In this document: piece by piece, positions 31,902-41,031 of the stretch
How positions within the stretch are numbered: position 1 is the stretch's first letter
How the letters are laid out: every line of letters starts with the position of its first letter
From: Posidonia oceanica
Taxonomy: Eukaryota > Streptophyta > Magnoliopsida > Alismatales > Posidoniaceae
NCBI GenBank assembly: GCA_037176725.1
Contig: JAZBRS010000059.1
Span: 12,201,001 to 12,265,000 of the forward strand
Reading direction: 5' to 3'
DNA: 64,000 nt
Program-made: the position numbers and the translations under genes
The notes under the pieces: generated by a model
Databases searched by the model: none
What the model was told of the DNA's origin: nothing
What the model saw: the letters and a program-made list of their open reading frames with translations, nothing else

Positions 31902-31957
31902 GTTATCCATTGGGATCCCAGCGTATAACGTTATCCGCTGGATTTCCAGCATATAAC
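31902..31957 (+). repeat. Stem-loop module cluster E2: two 28-nt units
   Basis: Units 31902-31929 and 31930-31957, both GTTATCC...ATAAC with inner TGG/CCA pairing. Confidence 0.82.
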
Positions 31958-32011
31958 ACCCCTGAATTGGAAAGTTTGCTGATCTATTCATTCAATTCCT
32001 TTTTTGTTCCT

Positions 32012-32035
32012 CCCCTGCTTCTATAAAAGCAGGGG
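32012..32035 (+). promoter_or_regulatory. TATA box inside a 9-bp inverted repeat (E promoter)
   Basis: CCCCTGCTT (32012-32020), CTATAA (32021-32026) and AAGCAGGGG (32027-32035) make a perfect palindrome around the TATA box CTATAAAAG. Transcription would start roughly 30 bases further on. Confidence 0.7.
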
Positions 32036-32484
32036 TACCCCCATAGGGTCAGGGGACGGATATTTTGGAAAAGGTGATATTTTTGAGAAGTGAAATAGTG
32101 GAGAGATTCTTAGAGAGAGAGAAACCACATTTTTGAGAGAATTTCGAGAAAGTGGATAGAGTTTTTGAAAGAGCTTGAGTCTCCCTCTGTCGTCAATGAC
32201 ATCATGTCGACACATCTTGCATTCCGTGCATAGATAAAAAGGAGGGGCTCTCTTTAGTTTATCTCTTTTCATATCATATGTTTAATTTCATAGTATAGCC
32301 AAGCATATTTATTTCACATATTGTTGTAGCTAGGCATTCATTTCCATTAGTTGCAACTGGGGGAGATCAAACCCCTCGAGTAAGTGTTCTTCTGTTTATC
32401 TTTATGTTCTATTCGATATATTCTGAATAAGTTACTACACCATATTAATCCGTACCTTTATGTTTCTAACATCTGTTTTACAAG

Positions 32485-32508
32485 GAAGAAGAAGAAGAAG
32501 AAGAAGAA
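32485..32508 (+). repeat. GAA microsatellite
   Basis: About eight AAG/GAA triplets in the leader of E. Confidence 0.9.
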
Positions 32509-32792
32509 ACTCACCAAGCACGGGCACCCTTGGGCAACGCAGGCATTCTCCCAAGGTAGCTGAACCTGCAACCATCACACATCTCCCAAGGACGTCTCGA
32601 GGGCCAGTGAAAGCGAATCGAGAGTGGCGATCACACCAATTGCATCACCTGTGGAGTGACGGAGTTGGATACAAAAAGGAGATGTCGAGAAAGAGCAAAA
32701 TAGAAACGAAAACAAGCTTCTCTTGTCCTCCAAAACCCCATATCCACAATCTGGCGATCATGGTGGGACGGCTAGAAGTGCCCCCATGCAAG

Positions 32793-32794
32793 GT
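32793..32794 (+). promoter_or_regulatory. Possible splice donor in the leader of E
   Basis: CATGCAAG|GTTAGTAG has the same CAAG context as the LTR donors of C and D. Acceptor-like sites before gag are TTGATTGGCAG (near 33894-33904) and TACTTTTTTAG (near 33959-33969). Confidence 0.35.
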
Positions 32795-33025
32795 TAGTAG
32801 TCTCTTTCTTCTTCTTCTTCCTTATTATCTTCATTTCTAGTTTCATAGTTTTTTTTAAGTTTTAAAGAAGCGGTGAAATTCCTCATAGTGTTTCGAGGCA
32901 CCGTGATCTTTTTCTTGTTTTCTTTTATGTCAAAATAACTAAAATCACCCCCTTCTCTCTGGGATTCTCGAGCGTGGGGGTGATCTGTAAAAGCTACTAT
33001 TTTTCTAAAAAAACACTGTCAGTAC

Positions 33026-33081
33026 ATTATACGCGCGATCTGTTGTGTCTAACATTGGACGCACCAATATCCGCGGCCAAC
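33026..33081 (+). repeat. Stem-loop module cluster E3: two 28-nt units
   Basis: Units 33026-33053 and 33054-33081. They end in GTCTAAC and GGCCAAC and start ATTATACG and ATTGGACG. Arm pairing is weaker than in E1. Confidence 0.75.
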
Positions 33082-33605
33082 GACCACTGAACAAAAACCT
33101 TTCTATTTTAAAGTTTTTCTTAGTTTTCTTTTTATAACTGGCCCAAAGGCTGAGGTGTGAGGTGATCGGCTTTGCCGTAGGGACCGGAACTTCAGTTCCT
33201 CTTGGGTACTTTTCAAAAAAAAAAAAAAAAATCAAATCTTTCTATATGACTTGCATGGCCCTTATTGGGAACTAATTGCTTGTATCATCTCTTGAGTTAT
33301 ATAAGTAACCATTTAGGTCCCGAGCACCTCTATTGCAATGGACCTAGAAGAGGTGCTTGTATTGTCATTTTCTTTCACAAGGGCCCTCTTTCTTCCCTTG
33401 GCCTTTGTGAAAGTTAATTAGAACCTCAAGCTTTGATTTGTATTCCTCCCTCCTCCTTTCAGTGGTTTGATTGTGTTTGGTGTGTTGATATGCGAGAGAC
33501 CCGATCAATCCTGAGTACACTGGGCTCTAACTCTATGGGGTAGGGACCTAAGTGTATTCGGGCTCCCCCTAACATCCTTAGGAGTTGAGGTAGCAGGTAG
33601 TACCA

Positions 33606-33622
33606 AAATTATATATATATAT
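33606..33622 (+). repeat. AT microsatellite
   Basis: A run of TA dinucleotides in the leader of E. Confidence 0.85.
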
Positions 33623-33795
33623 TCACCTATTTTGTGAGGAGCCATAGAAATCCCAAAAGAAAAAAGCCATACCTAAGCCTTAAGGAACCCTGAGAGCTAC
33701 GTAGGTTTAAAACACTAATCTCAAAGCGAAAATGGAAATTAAAACTTTAATTGCTGTCTGAAAGTGTTTCTGTGCAGTTTTCCTGAAAACAAGGT

Positions 33796-33851
33796 GTTAG
33801 ACGTCGGGCTATCTGCGTTTAACATTGTATGCAGCAAATCCCGCGTGTAAC
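33796..33851 (+). repeat. Stem-loop module cluster E4: two 28-nt units
   Basis: Units 33796-33823 (GTTAGACG...GTTTAAC) and 33824-33851 (ATTGTATG...GTGTAAC). Confidence 0.75.
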
Positions 33852-34046
33852 ACATTCTCTACTTAGCTGTTTATTCTTTTTGGCTCTTCTGTGATTGATT
33901 GGCAGGAGAAAACATTTCACAAACCAAAATAGTGACATTCAGGTTTTCAGTTTTGTTTTACTTTTTTAGGAACCTGTATTAAATCCCAAAAGTTCCTGTA
34001 ATTTCCTTTTTTCCATTGTAAGCACTTGTAATCCTTCATATATATA

Positions 34047-34200
34047 AAAAAAAAGAAAAAAGAATAAAAAAAGAGAAAAAAAAAAGAAAAAAAAAAAGAA
34101 AAAAAAGGAAAAGAGAGAAAAAGGAAAAAGAAAAAAAACAGAGAGGAAAAAAAGAGGAGAGAAAGAAAACAAGAAGGAAGAAAACAGTGAAGACAGAGAA
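34047..34200 (+). repeat. Purine-rich tract in the leader of E
   Basis: About 150 bases almost only of A and G. Minus-strand open frames here encode only Phe/Ser/Leu runs and are not genes. Confidence 0.85.
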
Positions 34201-34224
34201 GAACAGAGGAATACAACTGAGGGC

Positions 34225-34280
34225 GTTGAACGCTGCAAAATCTACGTCCAACGTTGTACGCTGCAGTGTGAGGTGTATTA
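34225..34280 (+). repeat. Stem-loop module cluster E5, 42 bases before gag
   Basis: Unit 34225-34252 (GTTGAACG...CGTCCAAC) is followed by a decayed unit 34253-34280 (GTTGTACG...). The cluster ends 41 bases before the gag ATG at 34322. Confidence 0.75.
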
Positions 34281-34321
34281 CTCCCTGAAGCCAATCTCAT
34301 CTCATTATCTAAGTTGCTACA

Positions 34322-36244
34322 ATGATGAACCAAGTCTTTGAAGCTGAACAGCTAGAAAGAGAGAGGTCAGACTCAGCAAGTACATCGGGAGAGGAGCCTA
34401 TAATCTACCATCCGACTACCGGAGAAGCCTTGGATCCAGACTCGATCCAGTATAGAGCCATGTATCAGTTCTTAAATGAAGAGACATCAGCCCCCACAGG
34501 GCCATGTCAGAACAACCTCTAGCAACCACCCTACCTCGGTGAAAGACAACGAAGGCCTGTTGCGGACCATACACCTGACGAACTATAACAGGGACAGTAT
34601 GGCAACCCACCACCGGACACGAACCACCCAGGACATGGTACAACGCTCAATGGAGATTATAAATCAAGGGCAAACCCCTTGATCTAGGAACAAAACCAAA
34701 GGCCACATGGCGAGTACAGAGAAAGAGTTGGTCTGCCCTACAGGCACCAAGAACTACTTCTCCAAGCACCGACGGCGGGCAATCAGCCTTAGCCGGATTA
34801 TCACCCCCACTAGGCATCTCCTCCATGACACGAGCTGGTCGCACCTCAATACTTCTGCAATAGCTATCCTCATCAGCAACAGAACCATCAATCCCTCAAC
34901 TCACACATCCCCACCCCATCAACTGGGATAACAAATTTAGATAAGATGAGAAAAATGCTCAGTGCATTAGGGGTACACACCCAAGCTTTGGCAAACTTTG
35001 ATATGAGCCGGTTTCCTCCATTCAGACTCCCTGTGGGTTTCAAGTACCTGAAGACTCCCAAGTTCAACGGAACCACCAACCCACTCAGTCACCTAGTGCG
35101 GTTCCAAATGGAGTCAGCCCCTTACTTCCATGACTTGGGGCTTGTCGTACACTTGTTCCTCTACTCACTTGAAGGAGAGCCTATGGATTGGTTTCTCACT
35201 CTCTCCAAGGAAGACCTCAACAACTTTGATAAAATCAAAGAGAGCTTCCTCACAAAATACCAGCACAAGATAGATCCTATGCCGACCTTCCACGACCTGA
35301 GCAAAGAGGTCATGAAGCAAGGCGAGAGCTAGGTAGTATTCGCCAACAGATGGCGGGAAATGGCAGCCAGATCAGGCTTGACCATTCCAGATAGACAAGT
35401 AGTCCAGACCCTTATCGCAAATACCACTGGACCGATGAAGAAGGGGCTTGTGAATGCCTACTGCCCCAATGTAACGGCTCTATATGAAGTGGCGGCCTCC
35501 GTTAAAGAAAATCTGCATGAATTTATGAAGGAGCCCAAGAAGAGCCGAAAGGCACAAGTAGTAGAGGGCGTGATTGGAACTATCAACAAGATGAGTTCTG
35601 CGTCGAGGCCATCCCAGCAAAGCACCATACTAGCTCCACCGCAACAACCATGGAGCCACCCTCCTCAGCAACAGCAAGCATGGAACCCTCCTCCTCAGCA
35701 ACAACAAACATGGAACCCTCCTCCTCAGCAACAACAAACATGGAATCCTCCTCCTCAGTAGCAAATCCACCCAATGTGGAATGCTCCCAGGGCTCAATGG
35801 AATAGGGGCAATCAGAATGGCCAAGCCAACACCAGAAATCCCCACAGCGACAATGGGAACAGGGGCAACTATCACAATGTTCCCCTTCCACAACTATTGC
35901 CGCCCCAAGGGGGAAAGCGAGATCAGTACCCTCCTTTACCAGTCACACTGACAGACATGTTCATAGAGGTGGAAGATGCAAAAGCAATCGAACTTCCACC
36001 AACCAGGCCAGAAATGCCGCATAGTGACCAAAGCAAATATTGTCCATTCCACAGAAGACATGGTCACAACATTGATGATTGCTGGACATTCAGGGACATA
36101 GTCTATGACATCGCAGATGCTGATATATTCGAGTGGGATGTCCTAGTAAAGAGAGCCAAACAGAGGGAACAGACAGGGACGTCTCAGCAGATCTACAATG
36201 ATCCCCTCCCTAAACATCAAATCATGGCATTTAAGGACGAATAG
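34322..36244 (+). pseudogene. Gag of element E (stop-interrupted)
   Basis: One frame runs from the ATG at 34322 to the stop at 36242-36244 with about nine in-frame stops, mostly TAG or TAA. The gag domain is at about 34990-35330 (MSRFPPFRLPVGFKYL and onward), continuing to 35560. A Gln/Pro/Trp repeat is at 35650-35770 and a finger-like CPFHRRHGHNIDDC near 36040-36081. Sequence after the stop stays in the same frame into the protease, so the stop may be a mutation in a gag-pro polyprotein. The stop pattern fits C-to-T decay of methylated DNA. Confidence 0.82.
35655..35770 (+). repeat. ~33-bp repeat encoding PPQQQQTWNP in gag of E
   Basis: Four near-identical copies of CCTCCTCAGCAACA with the following CATGGAAC lie in frame. 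O has a looser Gln-rich stretch in the same place. Confidence 0.85.
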
Positions 36245-36970
36245 CTCCCTAATCCGTTAACATTAGAAGACTGGGACAACCACGCAATGCCGGAAGTAGG
36301 CTGGGGCAGTCAAGCTGACAATGGGGAGATAATCTTAGATGATGATTGGGACAGCGAGGCAGACGAAGGGCTAGCAATGGAAGATCTCCTTAGCCGATTC
36401 AACCTTGCAGCAGCAGTGAAGGGACCACAAGATAGTGTGGAGGAAGAAAGCACTCTTACTGAAGTTGAAAAAGCCAATCAGCAATTTGAACGAGAAAATA
36501 TCGTCTTCAAAGATTCTGAGCTTTCGCCTCCGCACAAGCAAGAGCTGCCGCTTATCATCACAATGGGCATCAATGACCATGTGCTGCAATGAGTATTAGT
36601 CGACACTGGAGCAAGCCGAAGCCCCAGTTCTCTCTCCACACTCCGGAGCTTAGGGCTCAATGAAGATGAGCTAGACAAAACCCCCTTCATGTGCACCAGG
36701 TTTGACCAGAACGAGAAACTGGCACTGGGGACAATACCTATGGAAATCACAGTGGGTCCTTTGACCAGTATCACTTCGGTGATCATTATGAAGGAGGAAG
36801 TCCTAGAACCCCTCATCCTCAGAAGGTCTTGGCTAGCAGAGATCAGAGCTGTGGCATCTCCAGTTCACTAATTGCTAAAATTCAAATATAAAGGAGTGGT
36901 CATTAGCATTCCTGCTAATCGTCTGGGGATTCTATGCACATTCAAAATGCCCAAGCCATAGATTGCAACC
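36245..36970 (+). pseudogene. Protease-like domain 1 of element E
   Basis: In the gag frame, NIVFKDSELSPPHK leads to a TGA stop and VLVDTGASRSPSSLSTLRSL, then LALGTIPMEITVGPLTSITS, LEPLILRRSWLAEIRAVASP and a stop. The order equals domain 1 of O. The DTG active site is intact, unlike the DTR of O, but stops within the domain exclude activity. An acidic segment (36290-36450) separates it from gag. Confidence 0.72.
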
Positions 36971-37960
36971 TTTCGAGGAAAGGAGGAATCACAACATTTG
37001 CTGTGGAGAAAATCGTCACCGTGGGCTCCCAAACCGCTATCACCACCAGTTTCCCCAATCTTCGGAGCAACTAGGCCACCGTCAAGTCAATTGCCGGCCC
37101 TCAAGTCACTAGGCTCACAAAATACGTTGGTATTTTGGAATGCTACTGCCCCATCATCTCCAATCTTCCAAGCACCGATAGAGCAACCAGCCCGAGCCAT
37201 AAAACCGCCAGTGCTTGGCGGATCCATACAAAAGAAGCCTATCTTTGCCTGGCCACACAAGAGGGAAGAATCAAGCAACCGAAGCAAAGAGAATGTGGCC
37301 GCAGCACCTATTACTAGAGGAGCGAGGTTATCAAACCGAATCATGCCACCAGCAGAGCAAGTAGAGCCAGTCAGACCTCAAGAAGGACCCAGGCCAGCAG
37401 AATATGACATCCTGGAGCAATTAAAGAAGACACAAGCCAGGATCTCAATTTATGATCTCATAAATAGCTCGATCCAACATCGCAAGGCTCTACAAGAAGT
37501 GCTAGAGGAACTCCATGTTATAGCTACAACAGCCTTTGTAGAACCTATCATTACATTTGCTGATAGCGAGTTGGCACCAATAGAGAGGAGAAAGGCACCA
37601 TTGAATGTAACCATTTCTATAAACAATCATTTAATTTCTGAAGTGCTCATAGACACTGGTGCATCAATGAACATTTGCTCGCTAAATACAATACGAGCAT
37701 TGGGCGTGAATGAGGCCTCCTTGACCCCCATTGATATAACGATTGCCGGATATGATGATAGCAAAAGTAAAGCACATAGCAAGTGGACCACAAAGATAGG
37801 GATAGGACCAACCCAGGTTCCAACCCAACTAATCGTCATAGTTATAAACGTCCCATATCAGATCATCCTAGGGAGGTAGTGGCTCGATAGCCTAAAAGGA
37901 GTATCATCCCCCAGGCATCAATGTCTAAAATTCCCTCACAATGGGAAAATTATCAAGATA
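36971..37960 (+). pseudogene. Protease-like domain 2 of element E
   Basis: The open frame 36998-37879 includes a Pro-rich linker, the family stretch ILEQLKKTQARISIYDL (near 37409-37460) and the protease with VLIDTGASMNICSLNTIRAL and VPYQIILGR, then a TAG in place of tryptophan and SPRHQCLKF. The active-site DTG is present. It matches domain 2 of O and the single protease of ordinary Tat elements. Confidence 0.76.
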
Positions 37961-38760
37961 GCAGGGGACATACCAGGCAAAGAAGCAGAGGCAAATGTGA
38001 TATATCTGCCGCATCGGTTCAGTGTGCGAGAAAAGCCGACCCATGCCGGGAAAGGGAAGAGCATAGTATCTTTGGTCGAGCTAAGGGACAAGTGGGCCAA
38101 GCCCAAGCTATTTCACAAGAAGAAGGAATCCTCGAAAAACAGAAGACCCTCCATGAATGTGGGATGGGAGATCATAAGGAGAATTGGCTACAAGGAAGGC
38201 CAGGGCTTAGGCCCAGAAGGAAAAGGAACGAAGGAGCCGGTAAAGGCTTGTGACAGAGAAGGGAAGGGAGGACTCGGTTTCGACCAATTCCCCGACGGAC
38301 GACCATTACAGTGGAATCTACAAGGACATTTCACCAGTGTAGGGATCTTCGATCCGAATTCATCCCCACTGGGAAATATTTTGGCGAAATCAACCAAACA
38401 CACTCTCCAAAGTGCAGAGGACACAGCTGACAAAAGCATTTCTAGCTTATTCCAAACGCTTGAATTGCCAGAAGAGCCTCACGAAGGTCAGACTGCAAGG
38501 GAGTCAACAACAGAGCCTCACGAAGGTCAGACTGTAGTAGTAGAGCCTCACAAAGGTCAGATTGTAGTAGAGTTGCCAGCAGAGCCTCACGAAGGTCAGA
38601 CTGCAACATCACTGCCACCACTGTTAGGCGCACCGGCTCCTGAACCTCCGGACGAGCCACCTCTGTCTTCTTCTCTCCCTCTTTCCGGCACCACCGCTTC
38701 TGAGTCCTCTCGTCCTCCAACTTCAAACATCTTTTCCTCTTTGTAGCAACTGACGGGGCA
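37961..38760 (+). pseudogene. G-patch and repeat-containing linker of element E
   Basis: The frame continues with GWEIIRRIGYKEGQGLGPEG, a G-patch-like motif (38159-38218), and then a Ser/Pro-rich tail ending in a TAG at 38744-38746. G-patch motifs bind RNA-associated proteins in other contexts; their role in these elements is uncertain. Confidence 0.65.
38469..38606 (+). repeat. EPHEGQT coding repeats in the linker of E
   Basis: Four copies of GAGCCTCACGAAGGTCAGAC or a close variant (EPHEGQT, EPHKGQI) are spaced 33-45 bases apart in frame. They were not found in O. Confidence 0.85.
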
Positions 38761-38949
38761 AAGTCTATGCGTGTCACAACGACTGGTAGATAAGGTTTGC
38801 CGCCTCATAGTGAATCTCTCTAAAGATCTGCAGCCTCAAAGGCCTGAAATTGACCCTGACCTAGGGGTAGATCATCTGCTTTTCGAAGATGGTGGGAACG
38901 TCGACAATGACGAGCCTGCCAAGAAAGGCTCCTACCTTTACTGATGGAG

Positions 38950-39090
38950 GTAACTCTAGGGGCATCCCACTAGATTCTGTAAATAAAACTTTATTTAATT
39001 CTGCATTGTTTTCATTTCCTAGGAATAGAAGTAACTTACTTTCTGTTTTCAATAAGGGAGAGGATCACCATGTTAACTCTAGTAGCTTGC
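38950..39090 (+). other. AT-rich segment between protease and RT of E, possible intron
   Basis: It runs from TTCTGTAAATAAAAC to an acceptor-like TTCATTTCCTAG near 39013-39024. All frames are closed. Its position equals the known Ogre intron and the AT-rich linker of O. Splicing is inferred only. Confidence 0.35.
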
Positions 39091-40380
39091 AGTCAACTTC
39101 AACCACCGCTTCCAAAACTGTGCGCGTGTGTCAATACACGTCGGCAATGCCTCAAGAGCTAGCTACTGCTAACTTGGTCCTCCTAGTAGAAGAATTTGAC
39201 TGATTTGGGAAGTGCGCAAGAATAGAGGCATACGAGCTGGTCGGCTGCGATAATGATGAAAAGGATCAAGAGACCAACTCAAACCTCCTTAAGCTCCTCA
39301 TGGATAAATACGATGAGCAAACAAAGGCAGCCGGAGAAGAGACCATGGAGGTCAACCTGGGGACCGCAGAAGAGCCAAAACCCATACTCATAAGTGCAAG
39401 CTTGAGCCCAAAAGAGTGGGGGGAAATGCTACAAATCTTGAAGGAATTCGTGGATGTGCTGGCCTTCAAGTACGAAGACATGCTAGGCCTACAATCAGCT
39501 CTAGTGGAACACCTGCTTCCACTAAACTCTAGAGCCAAACCTGTCAAGTAGAAACTGAGGCGATTGAGGCCGGAGCTCGCGCTTAAAGTCAAAGAAGAAA
39601 TTGACAAGCTCCATAAAGCAAAGTTCATCAAAGTGGTGGTGTGCCCCTAGGGTCTCAAACATAGTGCCAATGGCCAAGAAGGATGGAAGAGTTTGAGTTT
39701 GCATTGACTGCTGCAATCTCAACGCCGCCTGTCCCAAAGACGACTTCCCTTTGCCACATATTGACTTGCTAGTGGACAATACAGTGGGATTTGAGATGCT
39801 ATCTTTCATGGATGGTTTCTCCGGTTACAACCAGATCAAGCTAGCAGAAGAAGACCAAGAGAAGACATCGTTCATCACACCATGGGGGACATAATGCTAT
39901 GTAGCCATGCCGTTCGGTCTCAAGAACGCCAGCGCAACATATCAGAGAGCAATGATGGCTATCTTCCACGACATGATGCATGATTGCATGGAGGTGTACG
40001 TTGATGACATCTTGGTCAAATCAAAGACAAGGGAAGGGTACTTCGAAGAACTAAGAAGGGTACTGAGCAGAGCAAGGCAGTATCAATTGAAAATGAACCC
40101 AAAGAAGTGCGTGTTTGGGGTAACAGTCGGGAAGCTACAGGGCTTCATCATCAGCGAAAGAGGAATTGAGATAGACCCACAGAAGGCTAGAGAAGTAGCA
40201 CAAATTCCCCCCTCCCCAAAACGTCAAAGAGCTCAGAGGACTCATCGGCCGCTTACAGTTCATTAGAAGATTCACCTCGCAACACACCGACCGATGTAAG
40301 CCGTTCTACAAGCTATTAAAAGGGGGAAGGGAATTTGCTTGGGATGAGAGGTGCCAGAAAAACTTTGATGAGCTCAAAGC
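39091..40380 (+). pseudogene. Reverse transcriptase of element E
   Basis: Segments 39300-39551 (pre-RT and N-terminus) and 39907-40266 (palm) carry the domain, with MPFGLKNASATYQRAMMAIF, the catalytic YVDD at 39997-40008 and GFIISERGIEIDP. A frameshift lies between 39640 and 39700, a stop is just before 39907, and another frameshift follows near 40215. The catalytic motif is present but the frame is broken at least three times. Confidence 0.85.
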
Positions 40381-41031
40381 ATACCGCATGAGCCCTCTGG
40401 TTTTATCAGTGCCTGTATCAGTGAAGCCTTTGTTACTCTACGTGGTAGTTACTGCATCGTCAATAGGAGTAGTGCTGGCTCAACATGGTGAGGATGGAAA
40501 GAAGGAAAAGGCTATCTACTACCTGAGTAGAACCTTCCTGGATTATGAAGAGAAGTATACAGCCATAGAAAAGCATTGCCTGGCCTTGGTATGGGCATCC
40601 CAAAAGCTGAGACACTACTTCCTAGCCCATAAAGTTGGTTACATCGCCAAGATGGACCTAATCAAATACATGTTCGAGAAACCAACCCTCTCTGGAAGGT
40701 TGGCAAGATGGCAGCTCCTCCTCACTGAATTTGACCAGCAATATGTATCTCAGAAAGCAGTTAAGGGCCAAGCCATAGCAGATCACTTGGTGGGATTACC
40801 CATAGAAGACTATCAACCAGTCCAGACAGACTTCCCCGATGAGGAAATACTGGAAATACGAGCTGCAGAGTCTCCCACTCAACAGTGGACTCTTTACTTT
40901 GATGGAACACTCAACAGACAAGGGGCAGGCATCGGGGTGGCACTTCTCACCCCAGAAGGAGTTCTCATCCCCCAAGCTATGTAGTTAAACTTCGCCGCAA
41001 ATACCAACAATGTTGCAGAATACAAGGCTTC
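40381..41031 (+). pseudogene. RNase H and start of second RNase H of element E
   Basis: The open frame 40388-40984 carries the first RNase H (VVLAQHGED, YYLSRTF, LALVWASQKLRHYFL, GQAIADHLVGLP) and the start of the second (WTLYFDGTLNRQGAGIGVAL). A TAG at 40982-40984 is followed by NNVAEYKA, and homology ends at about 41031, where B's LTR begins. The second domain is cut after roughly 50 residues. Confidence 0.8.

Larger units (their letters stand above)
31424..34321 (+). other. 5' LTR and leader of element E
   Basis: This holds a TATA box (32021), a possible splice donor (32793), five clusters of 28-nt stem-loop modules, microsatellites and a purine-rich tract (34047-34200). The LTR end could not be placed: no partner LTR is in the window and no convincing primer site was found. 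A candidate end TTACTACA at 32432-32439 matches the LTR ends of other elements but is followed by no primer site. No gene is supported. Confidence 0.55.
31424..41031 (+). mobile_element. Element E: decayed gag-pol Tat-like element, truncated
   Basis: E starts TGTAGATACCCC directly after GTAGC (31419-31423), the likely target duplication, whose partner is not in the window. It carries gag (34322), two protease-like domains, a G-patch, RT, RNase H and the start of the second RNase H, then stops abruptly at about 41031 against a truncated LTR of B. Integrase and the 3' LTR are missing. Gene order and the double protease match O, and both differ from A-type elements, so O and E form a second group. 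Many stops make it inactive. Confidence 0.8.

Noticed and set aside
32432..32439. TTACTACA as the end of E's 5' LTR
   Set aside because: It matches other LTR ends, but no primer site follows, and the LTR-type donor at 32793 lies further on, so the boundary is left open.
33947..34333. Minus-strand Phe/Ser-rich frames near the purine tract of E
   Set aside because: They encode only homopolymer-like stretches from the A/G-rich run.
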